64,000 nucleotides of DNA from the NCBI RefSeq assembly GCF_006716485.1, contig NZ_VFPD01000001.1, forward strand, positions 1,363,096 to 1,427,095, written 5' to 3'. Positions 34,618 to 44,087 of this stretch are shown piece by piece. The stretch comes from Chryseobacterium aquifrigidense (GTDB lineage: Bacteria; Bacteroidota; Bacteroidia; Flavobacteriales; Weeksellaceae). A program made the translations under genes and the position numbers. Position 1 is the stretch's first letter. Every line of letters starts with the position of its first letter. The notes beneath the pieces are model-generated. The model was not told where the DNA came from. It worked only from the letters and a program-made list of their open reading frames with translations, and did no database searches.

Positions 34618-35600
34618 TGGATACTAAAACAACATTGAGAAACAACTGGACCAAAGAGGAAATTGAAGAAATTTATCATTTACCTCTGATGGAACTTATT
34701 TATAAAGCAGCAACCGTACACCGCGAATGGCATGACCCTTCTGAAGTGCAGATTTCTACATTATTATCCATCAAAACGGGTGGATGCCCTGAAGACTGCT
34801 CCTACTGCGGACAGGCAGCACGTTATCATACCAACATCAAAGTACAGGCCTTATTGCCAACTGAAACCGTAATTGCACACGCTCAGAAGGCGAAAGATTC
34901 CGGATCATCAAGATTCTGTATGGCAGCAGCATGGCGTGAAGTTCGCAATAACCGTGATTTTGACAGAGTAATTGATATGGTAAAAGGCGTAAATGAACTT
35001 GGTCTGGAAGTTTGCTGTACGCTCGGAATGCTTACGGAAGAACAGGCTTTAAGATTGCAGGAAGCAGGACTATATGCTTATAATCACAATCTTGATACTT
35101 CTGAACAGTATTATGAAGAAATCATTTCCACCAGAACTTTTGACAACAGAATCAATACGATCAATAACGTAAGAAAAGCAGGAATTACAGTATGTTCCGG
35201 AGGTATTATCGGACTTGGTGAAACCCACAGAGACAGAATTTCAATGCTTCTGACGCTGGCAACAATGCCAAAACATCCGGAATCTGTTCCCATCAATTCA
35301 TTAGCAAGAGTAGCTGGAACTCCATTAGAAGATAATGAAAAAGTCGATACCTGGGAAATGGTAAGAATGATCGCTACCGCAAGAATTGTAATGCCATCCT
35401 CTATGGTAAGACTAAGTGCCGGACGTATAGAAATGTCAGAAACAGAACAGGCATGGTGCTTTATGGCAGGTGCCAATTCCATTTTCACGGGAGAAAGAGA
35501 AACATTATTGGTAACGCCTAATCCGGGAGTTTCTGAAGATATGCAGATGCTTCAGACCTTAGGGCTTAAACCTATGATGAAAAAAGAAACATGCTGCTAG
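34617..35600 (+). CDS. bioB: Biotin synthase
   Basis: The 327-residue radical SAM enzyme has the cluster motif CPEDCSYC (Cys57, Cys61, Cys64). It also has [22 protein letters not shown] and [12 protein letters not shown]. It inserts sulphur into dethiobiotin, using a [4Fe-4S] and a sacrificial [2Fe-2S] cluster. It is translationally coupled to bioD by a one-base overlap. It ends with a short Cys-containing tail (KKETCC). Confidence 0.96.
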   Translation: MDTKTTLRNNWTKEEIEEIYHLPLMELIYKAATVHREWHDPSEVQISTLLSIKTGGCPEDCSYCGQAARYHTNIKVQALLPTETVIAHAQKAKDSGSSRFCMAAAWREVRNNRDFDRVIDMVKGVNELGLEVCCTLGMLTEEQALRLQEAGLYAYNHNLDTSEQYYEEIISTRTFDNRINTINNVRKAGITVCSGGIIGLGETHRDRISMLLTLATMPKHPESVPINSLARVAGTPLEDNEKVDTWEMVRMIATARIVMPSSMVRLSAGRIEMSETEQAWCFMAGANSIFTGERETLLVTPNPGVSEDMQMLQTLGLKPMMKKETCC

Positions 35601-35908
35601 TAAATTATAAATGATAAATAATGAGTGATGAGCTGGATTATTAGTATTATGATTTTTATTGCAGCATTGATATCTGATTTCATCAGTACTAGTATTAGTT
35701 TTTAACGCTAAGGTTCGCAAAGAAAGATTTTTAATTCTTAAAATATTTCGTTCGCAAGGGCATTCTATTTAGCAAAGCAGAATATTTCTTATTGCTGAGT
35801 GAAACGCCTTTGTGAGCTTAAAACAACAAGCATATATAATAAAACCTGGCGATCATAGCGTTAAAATTTAAAAACCACATTCTTCTTTACCACTTTTTAG
35901 ATCAATAT
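35601..35908. repeat. 308-bp spacer between bioB and bioA with degraded repeat
   Basis: I see no gene. The stretch contains repeats related to the dispersed family (GGTTCGCAAAG at about 35711, GTTCGCAAGGG at about 35750, CCTTTGTGAGCTT at about 35810). No clear terminator or consensus promoter is seen, so bioA may be transcribed from bioB read-through or from a weak promoter here. Confidence 0.4.
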
Positions 35909-37201
35909 ATGAATACAATAACAAAAGAAATCAGTCTGCAAGAGAGAGATAAAACGGTCAACTGGCATCCGTATACCCAGATGAAAACAGCTGATGATGC
36001 TATTCCTATTGTAAAAGGAAAAGGGATTTATCTTTATGATACCGAAGGAAAAAAATATATGGATGTTGTTTCATCATGGTGGGTTACCTTGCATGGACAT
36101 TCTCATCCATACATTGCCAAGCGTGTTTTTGAACAGCTAAACACATTGGAACAGGTTATCTTTGCCGGCTTTACGCATGAACCGGCTGTACAGCTTTCAG
36201 AGAATTTACTGAAACTTCTTCCTGCCAGTCAGGAAAAGGTTTTTTACTCTGATAATGGTTCTACAGCGGTAGAAGTTGCTTTAAAAATGTGTATTCAATA
36301 TGCATACAATCAGAAAAAAAAGAAAACAAAGATTCTCGCTTTTAAAAATGCATATCACGGAGATACTTTCGGAGCGATGTCTGTAAGTGGAAAAAGCTTC
36401 TGGACAAAACCTTTTGAAAGTATGCTGTTTGAAGTCGTTTTTATTGATACACCAAATGCTGAAAATCTGGAACACCTTCATGCACAGATTAAAGAACTTG
36501 CTGACGAAGTAGCATGTTTTATTTATGAACCACTGGTTCAGGGTGCTGCCGGAATGCTGATGTATGATGCCGAAGATCTTAGCCAGCTCATGAAATTCTG
36601 CCGGGAGGAAGGTATTCTAATGATTCAGGATGAAGTGTTTACAGGATTTGGAAGAACGGGTAAGCTTTTCGCAGCAGATTATCTTACAGAAAAACCGGAT
36701 ATTATGTGTTTTTCTAAAGGTTTAACGGGAGGTACGATGCCCATGGGAATCACCACATGTTCCAATGAAATTTATAGTGCTTTCCTGTCGGATGACCGTT
36801 ATAAAACCTTATTTCACGGACATTCGTTTACAGCTAATCCTTTAGCCTGTACGGCCGCTCTTGCCAGTATGGAAATACTCTTGACAAACGAAACTCAAAT
36901 GAATATCAACCGCATCACTCATCAACATTCAGAGTTTGCAAAAGCGCTTGCTTTTCATCCTCATGTAGAAAAGGTTCGCCAGATCGGGACTATTTTAGCT
37001 TTCGATTTTAAAACCGGGAATGGTACTTCTTATTTCAACGAAATAGGGAAGAAGCTTTACAATGAATTCTTACAGAGAGGAATCATTATGAGGCCACTGG
37101 GAAATGTGATTTATCTTGTTCCTCCGTATTGTATTACATCCGAAGAACTGGATTTTGTCTATCAGAATATTACGGAAGTTCTGGATCAGTTTAAAGATTA
37201 A
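35909..37201 (+). CDS. bioA: Adenosylmethionine-8-amino-7-oxononanoate aminotransferase
   Basis: The 430-residue class III aminotransferase contains VNWHPYTQMKT and VSSWWVTLHGHSHPYIA, both diagnostic for BioA. FYSDNGSTAVEVALKM follows, with MIQDEVFTGFGRTGKLFA (PLP-pairing Asp) and CFSKGLTGGTMPMG (Schiff-base Lys). It converts 8-amino-7-oxononanoate to 7,8-diaminononanoate with SAM as amino donor. It completes the bioF-D-B-A set. No bioC or bioH is present in the window. Confidence 0.95.
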   Translation: MNTITKEISLQERDKTVNWHPYTQMKTADDAIPIVKGKGIYLYDTEGKKYMDVVSSWWVTLHGHSHPYIAKRVFEQLNTLEQVIFAGFTHEPAVQLSENLLKLLPASQEKVFYSDNGSTAVEVALKMCIQYAYNQKKKKTKILAFKNAYHGDTFGAMSVSGKSFWTKPFESMLFEVVFIDTPNAENLEHLHAQIKELADEVACFIYEPLVQGAAGMLMYDAEDLSQLMKFCREEGILMIQDEVFTGFGRTGKLFAADYLTEKPDIMCFSKGLTGGTMPMGITTCSNEIYSAFLSDDRYKTLFHGHSFTANPLACTAALASMEILLTNETQMNINRITHQHSEFAKALAFHPHVEKVRQIGTILAFDFKTGNGTSYFNEIGKKLYNEFLQRGIIMRPLGNVIYLVPPYCITSEELDFVYQNITEVLDQFKD

Positions 37202-37247
37202 ATTGATCCTGTTCCGGTAATAATTATTTTTAATTTTTTTTAAATGT

Positions 37248-37283
37248 ACCTTATAGGTTTTTGAAGCCTATAAGGTTTTTTAT
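37248..37283 (+). terminator. Terminator after bioA
   Basis: ACCTTATAGG (37248-37257) pairs with CCTATAAGGT (37267-37276) and is followed by TTTTTTA. It sits about 45 bp after the bioA stop. Confidence 0.82.
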
Positions 37284-37355
37284 GTGTTTACAGTATCGAA
37301 AACTTTTTAAGGAATTATGGCTTATTTTTTGAATATTCCCTGATAAATATTTGGT

Positions 37356-38063
37356 ATGCTGTCAGCTTTTCTCATACATCTTGATTGGAAAGAATTACTA
37401 TTGGGACACGAAGAATGGTCTTTTCTTTTAGAGATCATTCTTCGTACTGTAATTATGTTTCTGGCTATTATCATCGGACTTAGAATTTTAGGAAAAAGAG
37501 GGGTAAAACAGCTCTCAATCTTTGAATTGGTAGTCATTATCGGTCTTGGATCAGCAGCAGGAGATCCTATGTTTAATAAGGATGTCGGAATTATTTCATC
37601 CCTTATTGTTTTTATTGTTATTATTCTCCTGTATTCTATTGTGACCCATTTCATCGGAAAAAGTAAAAATTTTGAAAATCTGGTTGAAGGAAAATCCATC
37701 TGTCTGATAGAAAATGGTGAATTTTCAATTAAAAACTTTCAAAAAGAAAATCTGGGGAGTGACGAATTCTTCGCGGAATTAAGGCTGAAAGGAGTTTCGC
37801 AACTTGGTCAGCTTGAAATGGCTATAGAAGAAATATCCGGAGAGATCAGTGTATTCTTTTTTGAAGATGAATCGGTAAGATATGGGCTTCCAATTATGCC
37901 GGGATCATTAAATAATCCTTTACAGTATATTCAGGAGGAAAGACATTACTCTTGTATATTCTGCGGGCATACAGAGCATAAAAAACCGGGTAATGCAGGA
38001 AGCTGCCCAAGATGCCAAAAAGAAGAATGGGTAGCTTCCAGTAATAAAAGACGTGTAACCTGA
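37356..38063 (+). CDS. DUF421 (YetF-like) membrane protein with C-terminal zinc ribbon
   Basis: The 235-residue protein has three N-terminal membrane helices (about 24-44, 52-68, 78-100), followed by the DUF421 cytosolic domain (VEGKSICLIENGEFSIKNFQ, DEFFAELRLKGV). The C-terminus adds CxxC-x13-CxxC (Cys200, 203, 217, 220 in YSCIFCGHTEH...SCPRCQ). This is a rubredoxin- or zinc-ribbon-like knuckle not part of YetF of Bacillus. The function of DUF421 proteins is not established. Its stop lies 8 bp from the stop of the convergent MFS gene. Confidence 0.82.
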   Translation: MLSAFLIHLDWKELLLGHEEWSFLLEIILRTVIMFLAIIIGLRILGKRGVKQLSIFELVVIIGLGSAAGDPMFNKDVGIISSLIVFIVIILLYSIVTHFIGKSKNFENLVEGKSICLIENGEFSIKNFQKENLGSDEFFAELRLKGVSQLGQLEMAIEEISGEISVFFFEDESVRYGLPIMPGSLNNPLQYIQEERHYSCIFCGHTEHKKPGNAGSCPRCQKEEWVASSNKRRVT

Positions 38064-38071
38064 CCTCTATC

Positions 38072-39277
38072 CTAATCCTCAACATATTTATTTCTCGCTG
38101 CCTTCAGTCCGAAATACAGCATCAGTAATACCGCACAGCTTAACAGATAGAATGAACTGTTCCATGAAATGTCCCAATCATGAAGCTTTCCAAACAACGG
38201 AGGTCCGAAAGCAGCGATCAGATAGCCTACGGATTGTGCCATACCTGATATTTTAACCGCATTAATGCTACTTTTCGTTCTTGTAGAAAAGAACAGGATT
38301 GACAAACTGAAAGACAGTCCATTAGATATCCCGATAATCACAGCATTCACATAAATCCATTGAGATTTCATGAAGACAAACATCATGGTACTTCCAAACA
38401 TCAGAGTACATATGAAAAGGATCATAAGTCTCTGGTCTTTCATTTTACTGGCAATAATCGGGCAGCAGAATGTCACAGGAATCATCGTAATCTGAATGAC
38501 AAAAAATACCCATCCGGAACTTTCTCCCTGCATATGATAATCTCCAAGAAACGAAGGAAGCCACGCTACGAGGCAATAATAAAATAGAGACTGCAGCCCC
38601 ATAAAAATACTGATATTCCATGCCTGGGCAGATTTAAACATATTAAAATCAGAGGTGCTGAGTGCTGCTTGGGGTTGAGCCGGATTTCTTTTATTACATA
38701 TAAATTCCAGTGATAAAACCAGAAATCCCAATGCGGCGATCACCAGCCATATTCCCAGAGAACCTTTCCATCCAAAACCTGTCAGTTCTCCAATTTTCAC
38801 ACTGAATCCGGAAGCTAATGCTGCTGTAAGATTCATTGATACAGCAAAAATTCCAGTCATAAGACCTATCTGCTTCGGGAAATTATTCTTAACATATCCC
38901 GGAGTAACCACATTTCCAATGCATATTCCCAAACCAATGAATATAGAACCTAAAAACAAAAGCCATAGAGAACCACTGATTCGTAAAAATAACCCGAAGC
39001 TTAAAATAATCAGAGAATACATCAGAAGTTTACTGATTCCGAATGTATTGGAAAACCTGCTCACCAGCACAGAACAGGCAGCAAACATAAACAGTGGAAT
39101 AGAAGTGAGCAGACTCACCTGAAAATTATCCAGTTGTAAAGCATCTCTTACCTCTCCAAGAACAGGAGCCACTGCCACAATCGGAGACCTGAGGTTGCTG
39201 GAAATAAGTATAACTACCAGAACATTAATGATTAATAAAACATACGAAGCATTCTTTTTTACTTCATTCTTCATCAT
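38072..39277 (-). CDS. MFS transporter, CynX/NimT-type
   Basis: The 401-residue, twelve-helix protein has SSNLRSPIVAVAPVLGEV, the motif of the CynX/NimT branch (cyanate and 2-nitroimidazole transporters). LGICIGNVVTPGYVKNNFPK also fits. The N-terminus is cytosolic. Its promoter faces that of the divergent AraC regulator, which probably controls it. The substrate is unknown. Confidence 0.88.
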   Translation of the reverse strand: MMKNEVKKNASYVLLIINVLVVILISSNLRSPIVAVAPVLGEVRDALQLDNFQVSLLTSIPLFMFAACSVLVSRFSNTFGISKLLMYSLIILSFGLFLRISGSLWLLFLGSIFIGLGICIGNVVTPGYVKNNFPKQIGLMTGIFAVSMNLTAALASGFSVKIGELTGFGWKGSLGIWLVIAALGFLVLSLEFICNKRNPAQPQAALSTSDFNMFKSAQAWNISIFMGLQSLFYYCLVAWLPSFLGDYHMQGESSGWVFFVIQITMIPVTFCCPIIASKMKDQRLMILFICTLMFGSTMMFVFMKSQWIYVNAVIIGISNGLSFSLSILFFSTRTKSSINAVKISGMAQSVGYLIAAFGPPLFGKLHDWDISWNSSFYLLSCAVLLMLYFGLKAARNKYVED

Positions 39278-39293
39278 AATAAAAACTTTTGTA

Positions 39294-39325
39294 CAAAATT
39301 AACACAGTAATTTTGTTTAATTTTG
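39294..39325. promoter_or_regulatory. Divergent promoters with TAATTTTG boxes
   Basis: Minus-strand TAATTTTG at 39301-39294 lies 16 nt before the MFS start. Plus-strand TAATTTTG copies at 39308-39315 and 39318-39325, 10 bp apart, precede the AraC start at 39349. All fit TAnnTTTG. The overlap of the two promoters in 71 bp suits reciprocal control by the AraC protein. Confidence 0.5.
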
Positions 39326-39348
39326 CCAAAGTTTTAACCTGAAACGAC

Positions 39349-40131
39349 ATGAACGCTAACGATACTATAAATATAGATGAACTGAAAAAGCCGTATTTTG
39401 TATGGTTTGAAGAAAACTGGATTCATGATAACGTTCTTCATCACCATCAGAAGGGACAGCTCGTATATGTAGAGAGTGGTTTTCAATATATTACCATTGA
39501 AGAAAAAATCTATCTTCTTCCTCAGAATCATGCGGTATGGATTCCTCCAAATGCTATCCATAAAACCAACTCCCATTCTGAAAAGATCAAGCTGATGATC
39601 ATGTTTGCAGAAATCAGCACTCAGGAATCTTTCTATGATCAGGTGAATGTATTTTCTGTTCCTCCTGTTTTGAAAGAAATGATAAAATATTCAGAAAAAT
39701 GGTCTAAGCTGGTGAAGCCGGATCATAATGAGGACGTATTTCTGAAAGCACTGTTCAACGAACTTCCGCGGTTTGCAGAATATTCTCTGACCTTTCATAT
39801 CAGCCTCCCGAAAGATAAGCGCCTTGATAAAGTGATAGAGCATCTGCACACTCATTACCATAATGAGATCAGGATGGAAGACCTCAGTGATACAGCCCTC
39901 TTATCTTTCCGTACACTGGAACGTATTTTCAAAAAAGAAACAGGTCTTACCCCAAGTAAATATCAGCAAATGCTCCGTATTATCAAGAGTCTGGAATATT
40001 TGAGTTCCGGGAATCTTACGGTTTCAGAAACAGCTTATGAAGTAGGATACAGGAGTGTTCAGGCTTATACCAGAAGTTTTCAGTCTGTGATGAAATTCAG
40101 GCCTACTGATTTTATTAAAACCATTCAATAA
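39349..40131 (+). CDS. AraC-family regulator (cupin + HTH)
   Basis: The 260-residue protein has an N-terminal cupin-like domain with HHHQKGQLVYVESGFQYITI and NHAVWIPPNAIHKTNSHSE. The C-terminal paired HTH includes MEDLSDTALLSFRTLERIFKKETGLTPSKYQQ and VSETAYEVGYRSVQAYTRSF. This layout matches the AraC group that often controls a divergent MFS exporter. That gene is present 71 bp away (38072-39277). The effector is unknown. Confidence 0.88.
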   Translation: MNANDTINIDELKKPYFVWFEENWIHDNVLHHHQKGQLVYVESGFQYITIEEKIYLLPQNHAVWIPPNAIHKTNSHSEKIKLMIMFAEISTQESFYDQVNVFSVPPVLKEMIKYSEKWSKLVKPDHNEDVFLKALFNELPRFAEYSLTFHISLPKDKRLDKVIEHLHTHYHNEIRMEDLSDTALLSFRTLERIFKKETGLTPSKYQQMLRIIKSLEYLSSGNLTVSETAYEVGYRSVQAYTRSFQSVMKFRPTDFIKTIQ

Positions 40132-40312
40132 GTTATAAACCTGTAAAAAAACTGTCATTTATTGTTGAAAAGGAGAGTTATCAACATTATAAAACTTCGC
40201 ATATTCCTTTAAGTAAAAGTAATTAGTGGGATTGAAAAAGAAAATATTTCACATTTTGACCGCTTTTCCACTTCAATAGTCAATATTCAATTATGATATT
40301 ATTGAAAATAAA

Positions 40313-40336
40313 AAGGTCTCCACGAATGGAGACCTT
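40313..40336. repeat. Perfect hairpin AAGGTCTCCA-CGAA-TGGAGACCTT
   Basis: A 10-bp stem has a CGAA loop. On the plus strand it is followed by seven A and the micro-ORF; read on the minus strand it is followed by a T tract, so it would be a terminator in that direction. It lies 180 bp after the AraC stop. Confidence 0.6.
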
Positions 40337-40348
40337 AAAAAAACACAA

Positions 40349-40384
40349 ATGATGAAAAAAAATTATTTCGATTCACAAATATAA
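40349..40384 (+). CDS. Possible 11-residue micro-ORF (MMKKNYFDSQI)
   Basis: Two consecutive ATGs 12 nt after the hairpin open an 11-codon frame ending in TAA. It lies 325 nt before the next gene. It could be a leader peptide, part of a repeated hairpin element, or chance. I report it because the placement next to a strong stem is unusual. Confidence 0.2.
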   Translation: MMKKNYFDSQI

Positions 40385-40709
40385 ACAAAAATCATGTTAT
40401 GCAAAACATCATAAGCTTATTTTTTTTAAAAAATATTTATTTCAGGTAAAAATAATTATTCCTTAAATGTTGTTCATTTTATTTAAGATTCCGAAATTAC
40501 TGGTATAAAAACATATCTATTTAAATATAATTCGCTATTTGAAGAATTGCATGCATGTTTTTCGTCCAAAATAGAAAAATCATTAAAAGTGAATTATTAT
40601 CAAAATAAGACGATGATGAACAGATATTCAAACAACCGTTTAACTCTTTTGTGACCCTGCTCATAAATTCTGTAAGTTTTTTGTACTACTTTGCTTAAAA
40701 ACCCGTCCT

Positions 40710-41318
40710 ATGAGTCCAAAAATATTTAAGGGAGTCCCTGCACAAAAATTCGGAGGCTTCCACGATACAGAAAGCAGAAAAGTATTTGACCAGGATCTGA
40801 TTCCGGAAAAGTTTGAAATATTAAAAAAAAGATTCTTTTCAGTTAATCAATGGGAAAACTATAGTGGGAAAGCGTTTGCTGCATTTAAATTATATGATTT
40901 TGATGGTAATCCCGTAGATCGGGAACCTCAAAAAGGAGATTTTATCCGGATCGATATTCCGGGTCCGGGAGAACCTGAGGCTAAAGGGTACGATTGGGTA
41001 GAAATAACAGATATCTGTTTCTATCAGGATAGTTTTTCCGAAAGTATATCCATCACATGCAGGCCATCCGTAGATCCTCAAAATAAGAAAAGCCGTCATA
41101 TTGCTCATTTTTACAGTGCTGCCGCCACCTCAACCTTTATGATAACCAGGAATATTGCGTATTTAAAAGCAGCTGTATACGGGCGAAATGAAAAGCCTAA
41201 CCGAAACGCTAAGTTTCTGGATGTCATCCGGAATTTTGCAATTGCTATCGGCGGAATGATGGGAATTGCAAAAATACAGTGGAAGCAGCTTACTGATAGT
41301 TTTCTGGATTTTGATTAA
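40710..41318 (+). CDS. Conserved-looking protein of unknown function
   Basis: I do not recognise this 202-residue protein. It has no signal peptide or membrane helix except a mildly hydrophobic stretch near the C-terminus (FAIAIGGMMGIAKIQWKQLT). Visible features are GDFIRIDIPGPGEPEAKGYDWVEI, a beta-rich central region, and SRHIAHFYSAAATSTFMITR. It is preceded by 390 bp of non-coding DNA and followed by an MFS/siderophore-interacting-protein unit 86 bp later. A possible Fnr-like box lies between, so it is probably not in the same operon. Confidence 0.5.
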   Translation: MSPKIFKGVPAQKFGGFHDTESRKVFDQDLIPEKFEILKKRFFSVNQWENYSGKAFAAFKLYDFDGNPVDREPQKGDFIRIDIPGPGEPEAKGYDWVEITDICFYQDSFSESISITCRPSVDPQNKKSRHIAHFYSAAATSTFMITRNIAYLKAAVYGRNEKPNRNAKFLDVIRNFAIAIGGMMGIAKIQWKQLTDSFLDFD

Positions 41319-41334
41319 AACGACTGTACCTTTT

Positions 41335-41348
41335 TTGACTTAGATCAA
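41335..41348 (+). promoter_or_regulatory. Candidate Fnr/Crp box TTGAC-TTAG-ATCAA
   Basis: It differs from the classic Fnr palindrome TTGAT-N4-ATCAA by one base. It lies 56 bp before the MFS gene of a three-gene unit that ends with a Crp/Fnr-type regulator (43385). It could be an operator for that regulator. Confidence 0.35.
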
Positions 41349-41403
41349 AGTTTTGTGTTAACTGTTCGGAGACCTTTGCACCCGAATATTTTAAACAAAA
41401 TTT

Positions 41404-42579
41404 ATGAGTACAACATTAGAAAAGGGACACACTATTAATTTCTATCAGGCAACAGCTCCTATTATCATTTCGGTATTTGCGGTCTACCTTACCATAGGAA
41501 TTGCTTTGGGAGTACTTCCCGGGTTTGTTCAGAACACATTGGGTTTTAACAGTATTATTGTAGGACTTGTTATTGGTCTGCAGTCATTGTCTACACTTTT
41601 AACCCGAGCCTATTCAGGAAAAATTACAGATACCAGAGGTGCTAAAAGAAGCAAAATGTCGGGGGTAGTACTGGCGGTTATTGCCGGGGTTATTTATGTA
41701 CTGGCTGTATTATTTCAGGCTCATCCTTTGCTGGCACTTTCCTTTCTTTTATTAGCACGAATTATTCATGGAATTGGCGAAAGTTTTCTGGTTACCGGAG
41801 CATTAACGTGGGGAATAGGTCTTGTGGGACATTCCAGCTCAGGGAAAGTAATGACATGGAATGGTATTGCCATGTATGCGGGAATTGCAATCGGTGCTCC
41901 AGTCAGTATCTGGTTAAGTAAAGAATACGATATGCTGCCTGCTTTCCTTCTCATTGCCTTTCTCCCGCTGGTAAGCTGGATTTCCACTGCAAAACTTCCT
42001 TCTGTTCCCGTGGATAAAGATCATGTACGGACTCCTTTCTACAAAGTAATTGGTGCCATATCCGGTCAGGGGCTGAGCCTTGCTTTTTCATCAATGGCTT
42101 TTGGATGTATTGCTTCTTTTATTGCTTTATTTTTCTCACAAAAGAATTGGGGAGATGCTTCACTTGCATTTATGATCTTTGGAGCTTGTTATGTATTGAC
42201 CAGAATCTTCTTTGCTTCTTTTCCGGACAAATACGGAGGTTTTACAATCGCCCTGATCTCTCTGGTCATCGAAGTAGCAGGGCAAATACTGATCTGGACC
42301 TCTGCTTCCAAAACATTGGCTATTGTGGGATGTGGATTGACCGGGGTTGGATTTTCATTGATTTTTCCGGCTTTAGGAGTTCTTGCTATTCAAAAAGTAA
42401 AACCACAGATGAGAGGAACTGCACTAGGCGCCTATGTAGCATTTGTTGACCTTTCATTAGGCCTTGCTGGTCCTATTGCAGGATTAATTGCCGGTTGGTT
42501 TGATTATCAGGCTGTATATCTGTTCGGAGGAATCAGCTGTATGATTGCAATGATTATTTTACTATATAATAAAAAATAA
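41404..42579 (+). CDS. MFS transporter linked to siderophore-interacting protein
   Basis: The 391-residue protein has twelve membrane helices, with [26 protein letters not shown] as the loop 2-3 motif (R-x-x-x-G-x-x-x-D-x-x-G-A-K-R). The siderophore-interacting reductase gene follows after 2 bp. MFS exporters next to such reductases often carry siderophores (EntS-like) or import ferric chelates. Direction cannot be decided from sequence. It begins downstream of a possible Fnr-like box. Confidence 0.85.
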   Translation: MSTTLEKGHTINFYQATAPIIISVFAVYLTIGIALGVLPGFVQNTLGFNSIIVGLVIGLQSLSTLLTRAYSGKITDTRGAKRSKMSGVVLAVIAGVIYVLAVLFQAHPLLALSFLLLARIIHGIGESFLVTGALTWGIGLVGHSSSGKVMTWNGIAMYAGIAIGAPVSIWLSKEYDMLPAFLLIAFLPLVSWISTAKLPSVPVDKDHVRTPFYKVIGAISGQGLSLAFSSMAFGCIASFIALFFSQKNWGDASLAFMIFGACYVLTRIFFASFPDKYGGFTIALISLVIEVAGQILIWTSASKTLAIVGCGLTGVGFSLIFPALGVLAIQKVKPQMRGTALGAYVAFVDLSLGLAGPIAGLIAGWFDYQAVYLFGGISCMIAMIILLYNKK

Positions 42580-42581
42580 AA

Positions 42582-43331
42582 ATGGAAAATTCTATAATAT
42601 CTCAAGCAAAAGAAACGCAAAAAATACGTTCCGCATTTACTGTTAAAAAGAAACTCTTTATGACACCGCATTTAATCCGTGTTATATTTAATATTGATAA
42701 AAACCAGGCTGAACTGTTGGCTCATGTAAAATCCGGATCTAATAATAAAATTTTTATCCCGGCTGGAGAGGAAAACACTCAGCTTGTCAGAACCTATACC
42801 AACAGAAAAATTGATCTTGAAAACCGTGAATTAAGTATTGATTTTGTCGCACATGGTGATAACGGCCCGGCGTCTGCATGGGCATTAAAAGCCAGTCCCG
42901 GCGATATATTGGAAATAGGGATGAAAGAAAGTACAAGGCCTTTAATTCCTGAGGCTGATTTTTACCTGATTGCAGGAGATGCCACGGCATTGCCAGTGAT
43001 TTGTGCCATTGCAGAACAGTTTCCATCGTATGTTAGAGCAAAAATACTATTGGAAGTGGCAGATAAAGAAGACCAGCTTATCCTGTGTTCTGCAGCAGAT
43101 ATTTCGGTTGAATGGCTGCATAATCCTCATCCCGAGCAAGGAAGCAAGCTTGCGGAAGTGGTGAAGTCTGTTCAGTTTCCCCCCGGAGTATTGAAAGAAT
43201 ATGTGTACATCGCCGCAGAATATGCCACTGTACATGAGCTTCGTACCTATTTCAAAACAACGCTGGAATGGGATCCGCATGGTATGTACATTTGTTCATA
43301 CTGGAAAGCCGGGCAGGCAGAAAACCCATAG
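42582..43331 (+). CDS. Siderophore-interacting protein (FAD-dependent ferric-siderophore reductase)
   Basis: The 249-residue protein has the ViuB/SIP layout. An FAD-binding barrel contains [10 protein letters not shown] (RxYT motif) and [20 protein letters not shown]. The NAD(P)H-binding half contains [16 protein letters not shown]. The diagnostic C-terminus reads [18 protein letters not shown] and then [11 protein letters not shown]. These enzymes reduce Fe(III) bound by siderophores in the cytosol. It is cotranscribed with the upstream MFS gene. This links the unit to iron use, separately from the NIS operon at 16-30 kb. Confidence 0.93.
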   Translation: MENSIISQAKETQKIRSAFTVKKKLFMTPHLIRVIFNIDKNQAELLAHVKSGSNNKIFIPAGEENTQLVRTYTNRKIDLENRELSIDFVAHGDNGPASAWALKASPGDILEIGMKESTRPLIPEADFYLIAGDATALPVICAIAEQFPSYVRAKILLEVADKEDQLILCSAADISVEWLHNPHPEQGSKLAEVVKSVQFPPGVLKEYVYIAAEYATVHELRTYFKTTLEWDPHGMYICSYWKAGQAENP

Positions 43332-43371
43332 TTAGAACAGAATAAAAGCAGTAAGCAAAGCCATTTATTAC

Positions 43372-43379
43372 TACTTTTG
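43372..43379 (+). promoter_or_regulatory. -7 box TACTTTTG directly before Crp-type gene
   Basis: TACTTTTG fits TAnnTTTG and ends 5 nt before the ATG at 43385. A transcript from it would be almost leaderless. Confidence 0.4.
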
Positions 43380-43384
43380 CTTAC

Positions 43385-43954
43385 ATGCAGGAACTTTTAA
43401 CGTCATATATCAACAATAGAATATCAGTAACGGATGCAGAATTGGAAACAATTCTTTCCTATTTTATACCGGTCCGGTTAAAAAAGAATGAAATGCTTCT
43501 TTCCAACGGACAAAACAGCCAGAGAACATTTTTTGTTGTAAATGGCTGTCTCCGTATATTTTTCATCAATGAAGAAGGGCAGGATTCCACCCGATATTTT
43601 GCTTTTGAAAACCAGTTTGCCACTGCACTTACCAGTTTTATTACTTCTGAACCCTCTGAGGAATTTATAGAGGCCGTAGAGGATTCAGAAGTATATTATA
43701 TTACCCATAAAAATTTTTATCATCTTCTGGATATTATCCCTCAGTGGGAAAAATTTTACAGGATATACCTGGAAACTGCTTATGTGAATAATACCAAAAG
43801 ACTGATGTCTTTCCTTGTTCAGGATGCTCTTGAAAAATACCGTCAGCTTTTAGACGAAAACCCTGTAGTGGTAAGAAGGCTTTCCAATAAACTGGTGGCT
43901 TCCTATCTTAATATCTCACAGGAGACACTGAGCAGACTGAAGTCGAGGCTGTGA
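43385..43954 (+). CDS. Crp/Fnr-family regulator
   Basis: The 189-residue protein has a cyclic-nucleotide-like domain (about 10-125; RTFFVVNGCLRIFFINEEGQ is the typical Bacteroidota form). Its C-terminal HTH is VRRLSNKLVASYLNISQETLSRLKSRL. No Cys cluster for oxygen sensing is seen. It follows the SIP gene by 53 bp and has its own -7 box. The Fnr-like box at 41335 may be its target. Confidence 0.87.
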   Translation: MQELLTSYINNRISVTDAELETILSYFIPVRLKKNEMLLSNGQNSQRTFFVVNGCLRIFFINEEGQDSTRYFAFENQFATALTSFITSEPSEEFIEAVEDSEVYYITHKNFYHLLDIIPQWEKFYRIYLETAYVNNTKRLMSFLVQDALEKYRQLLDENPVVVRRLSNKLVASYLNISQETLSRLKSRL

Positions 43955-44074
43955 TTTTTGTTTGATCAACCTAACATTATTACGGAGGTGTTTTTATTTA
44001 TTTAAACTATTTTTAAACTGGCAAAAATTCTCAAAAAATTAATACCAGAGCCCTCTCAGAAAAAATTTAAGCCC

Positions 44075-44082
44075 TATATTTG
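44075..44082 (+). promoter_or_regulatory. -7 box TATATTTG directly before metal-efflux operon
   Basis: TATATTTG fits TAnnTTTG and ends 5 nt before the ATG at 44088, so the mRNA would have almost no leader. No convincing -33 element is seen. Confidence 0.42.
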
Positions 44083-44087
44083 CACTC

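Larger units (their letters stand above)
40132..40709. other. 578-bp intergenic region with hairpin and micro-ORF
   Basis: No gene of normal size is present. The region holds a perfect hairpin at 40313-40336 and an 11-codon ORF at 40349-40384, both listed separately. The remainder is AT-rich without further motif that I can support. A T-rich -33-like TTTTTTG (about 40678) and CTACTTTG (about 40685) precede the gene at 40710, but their spacing is poor. Confidence 0.4.
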
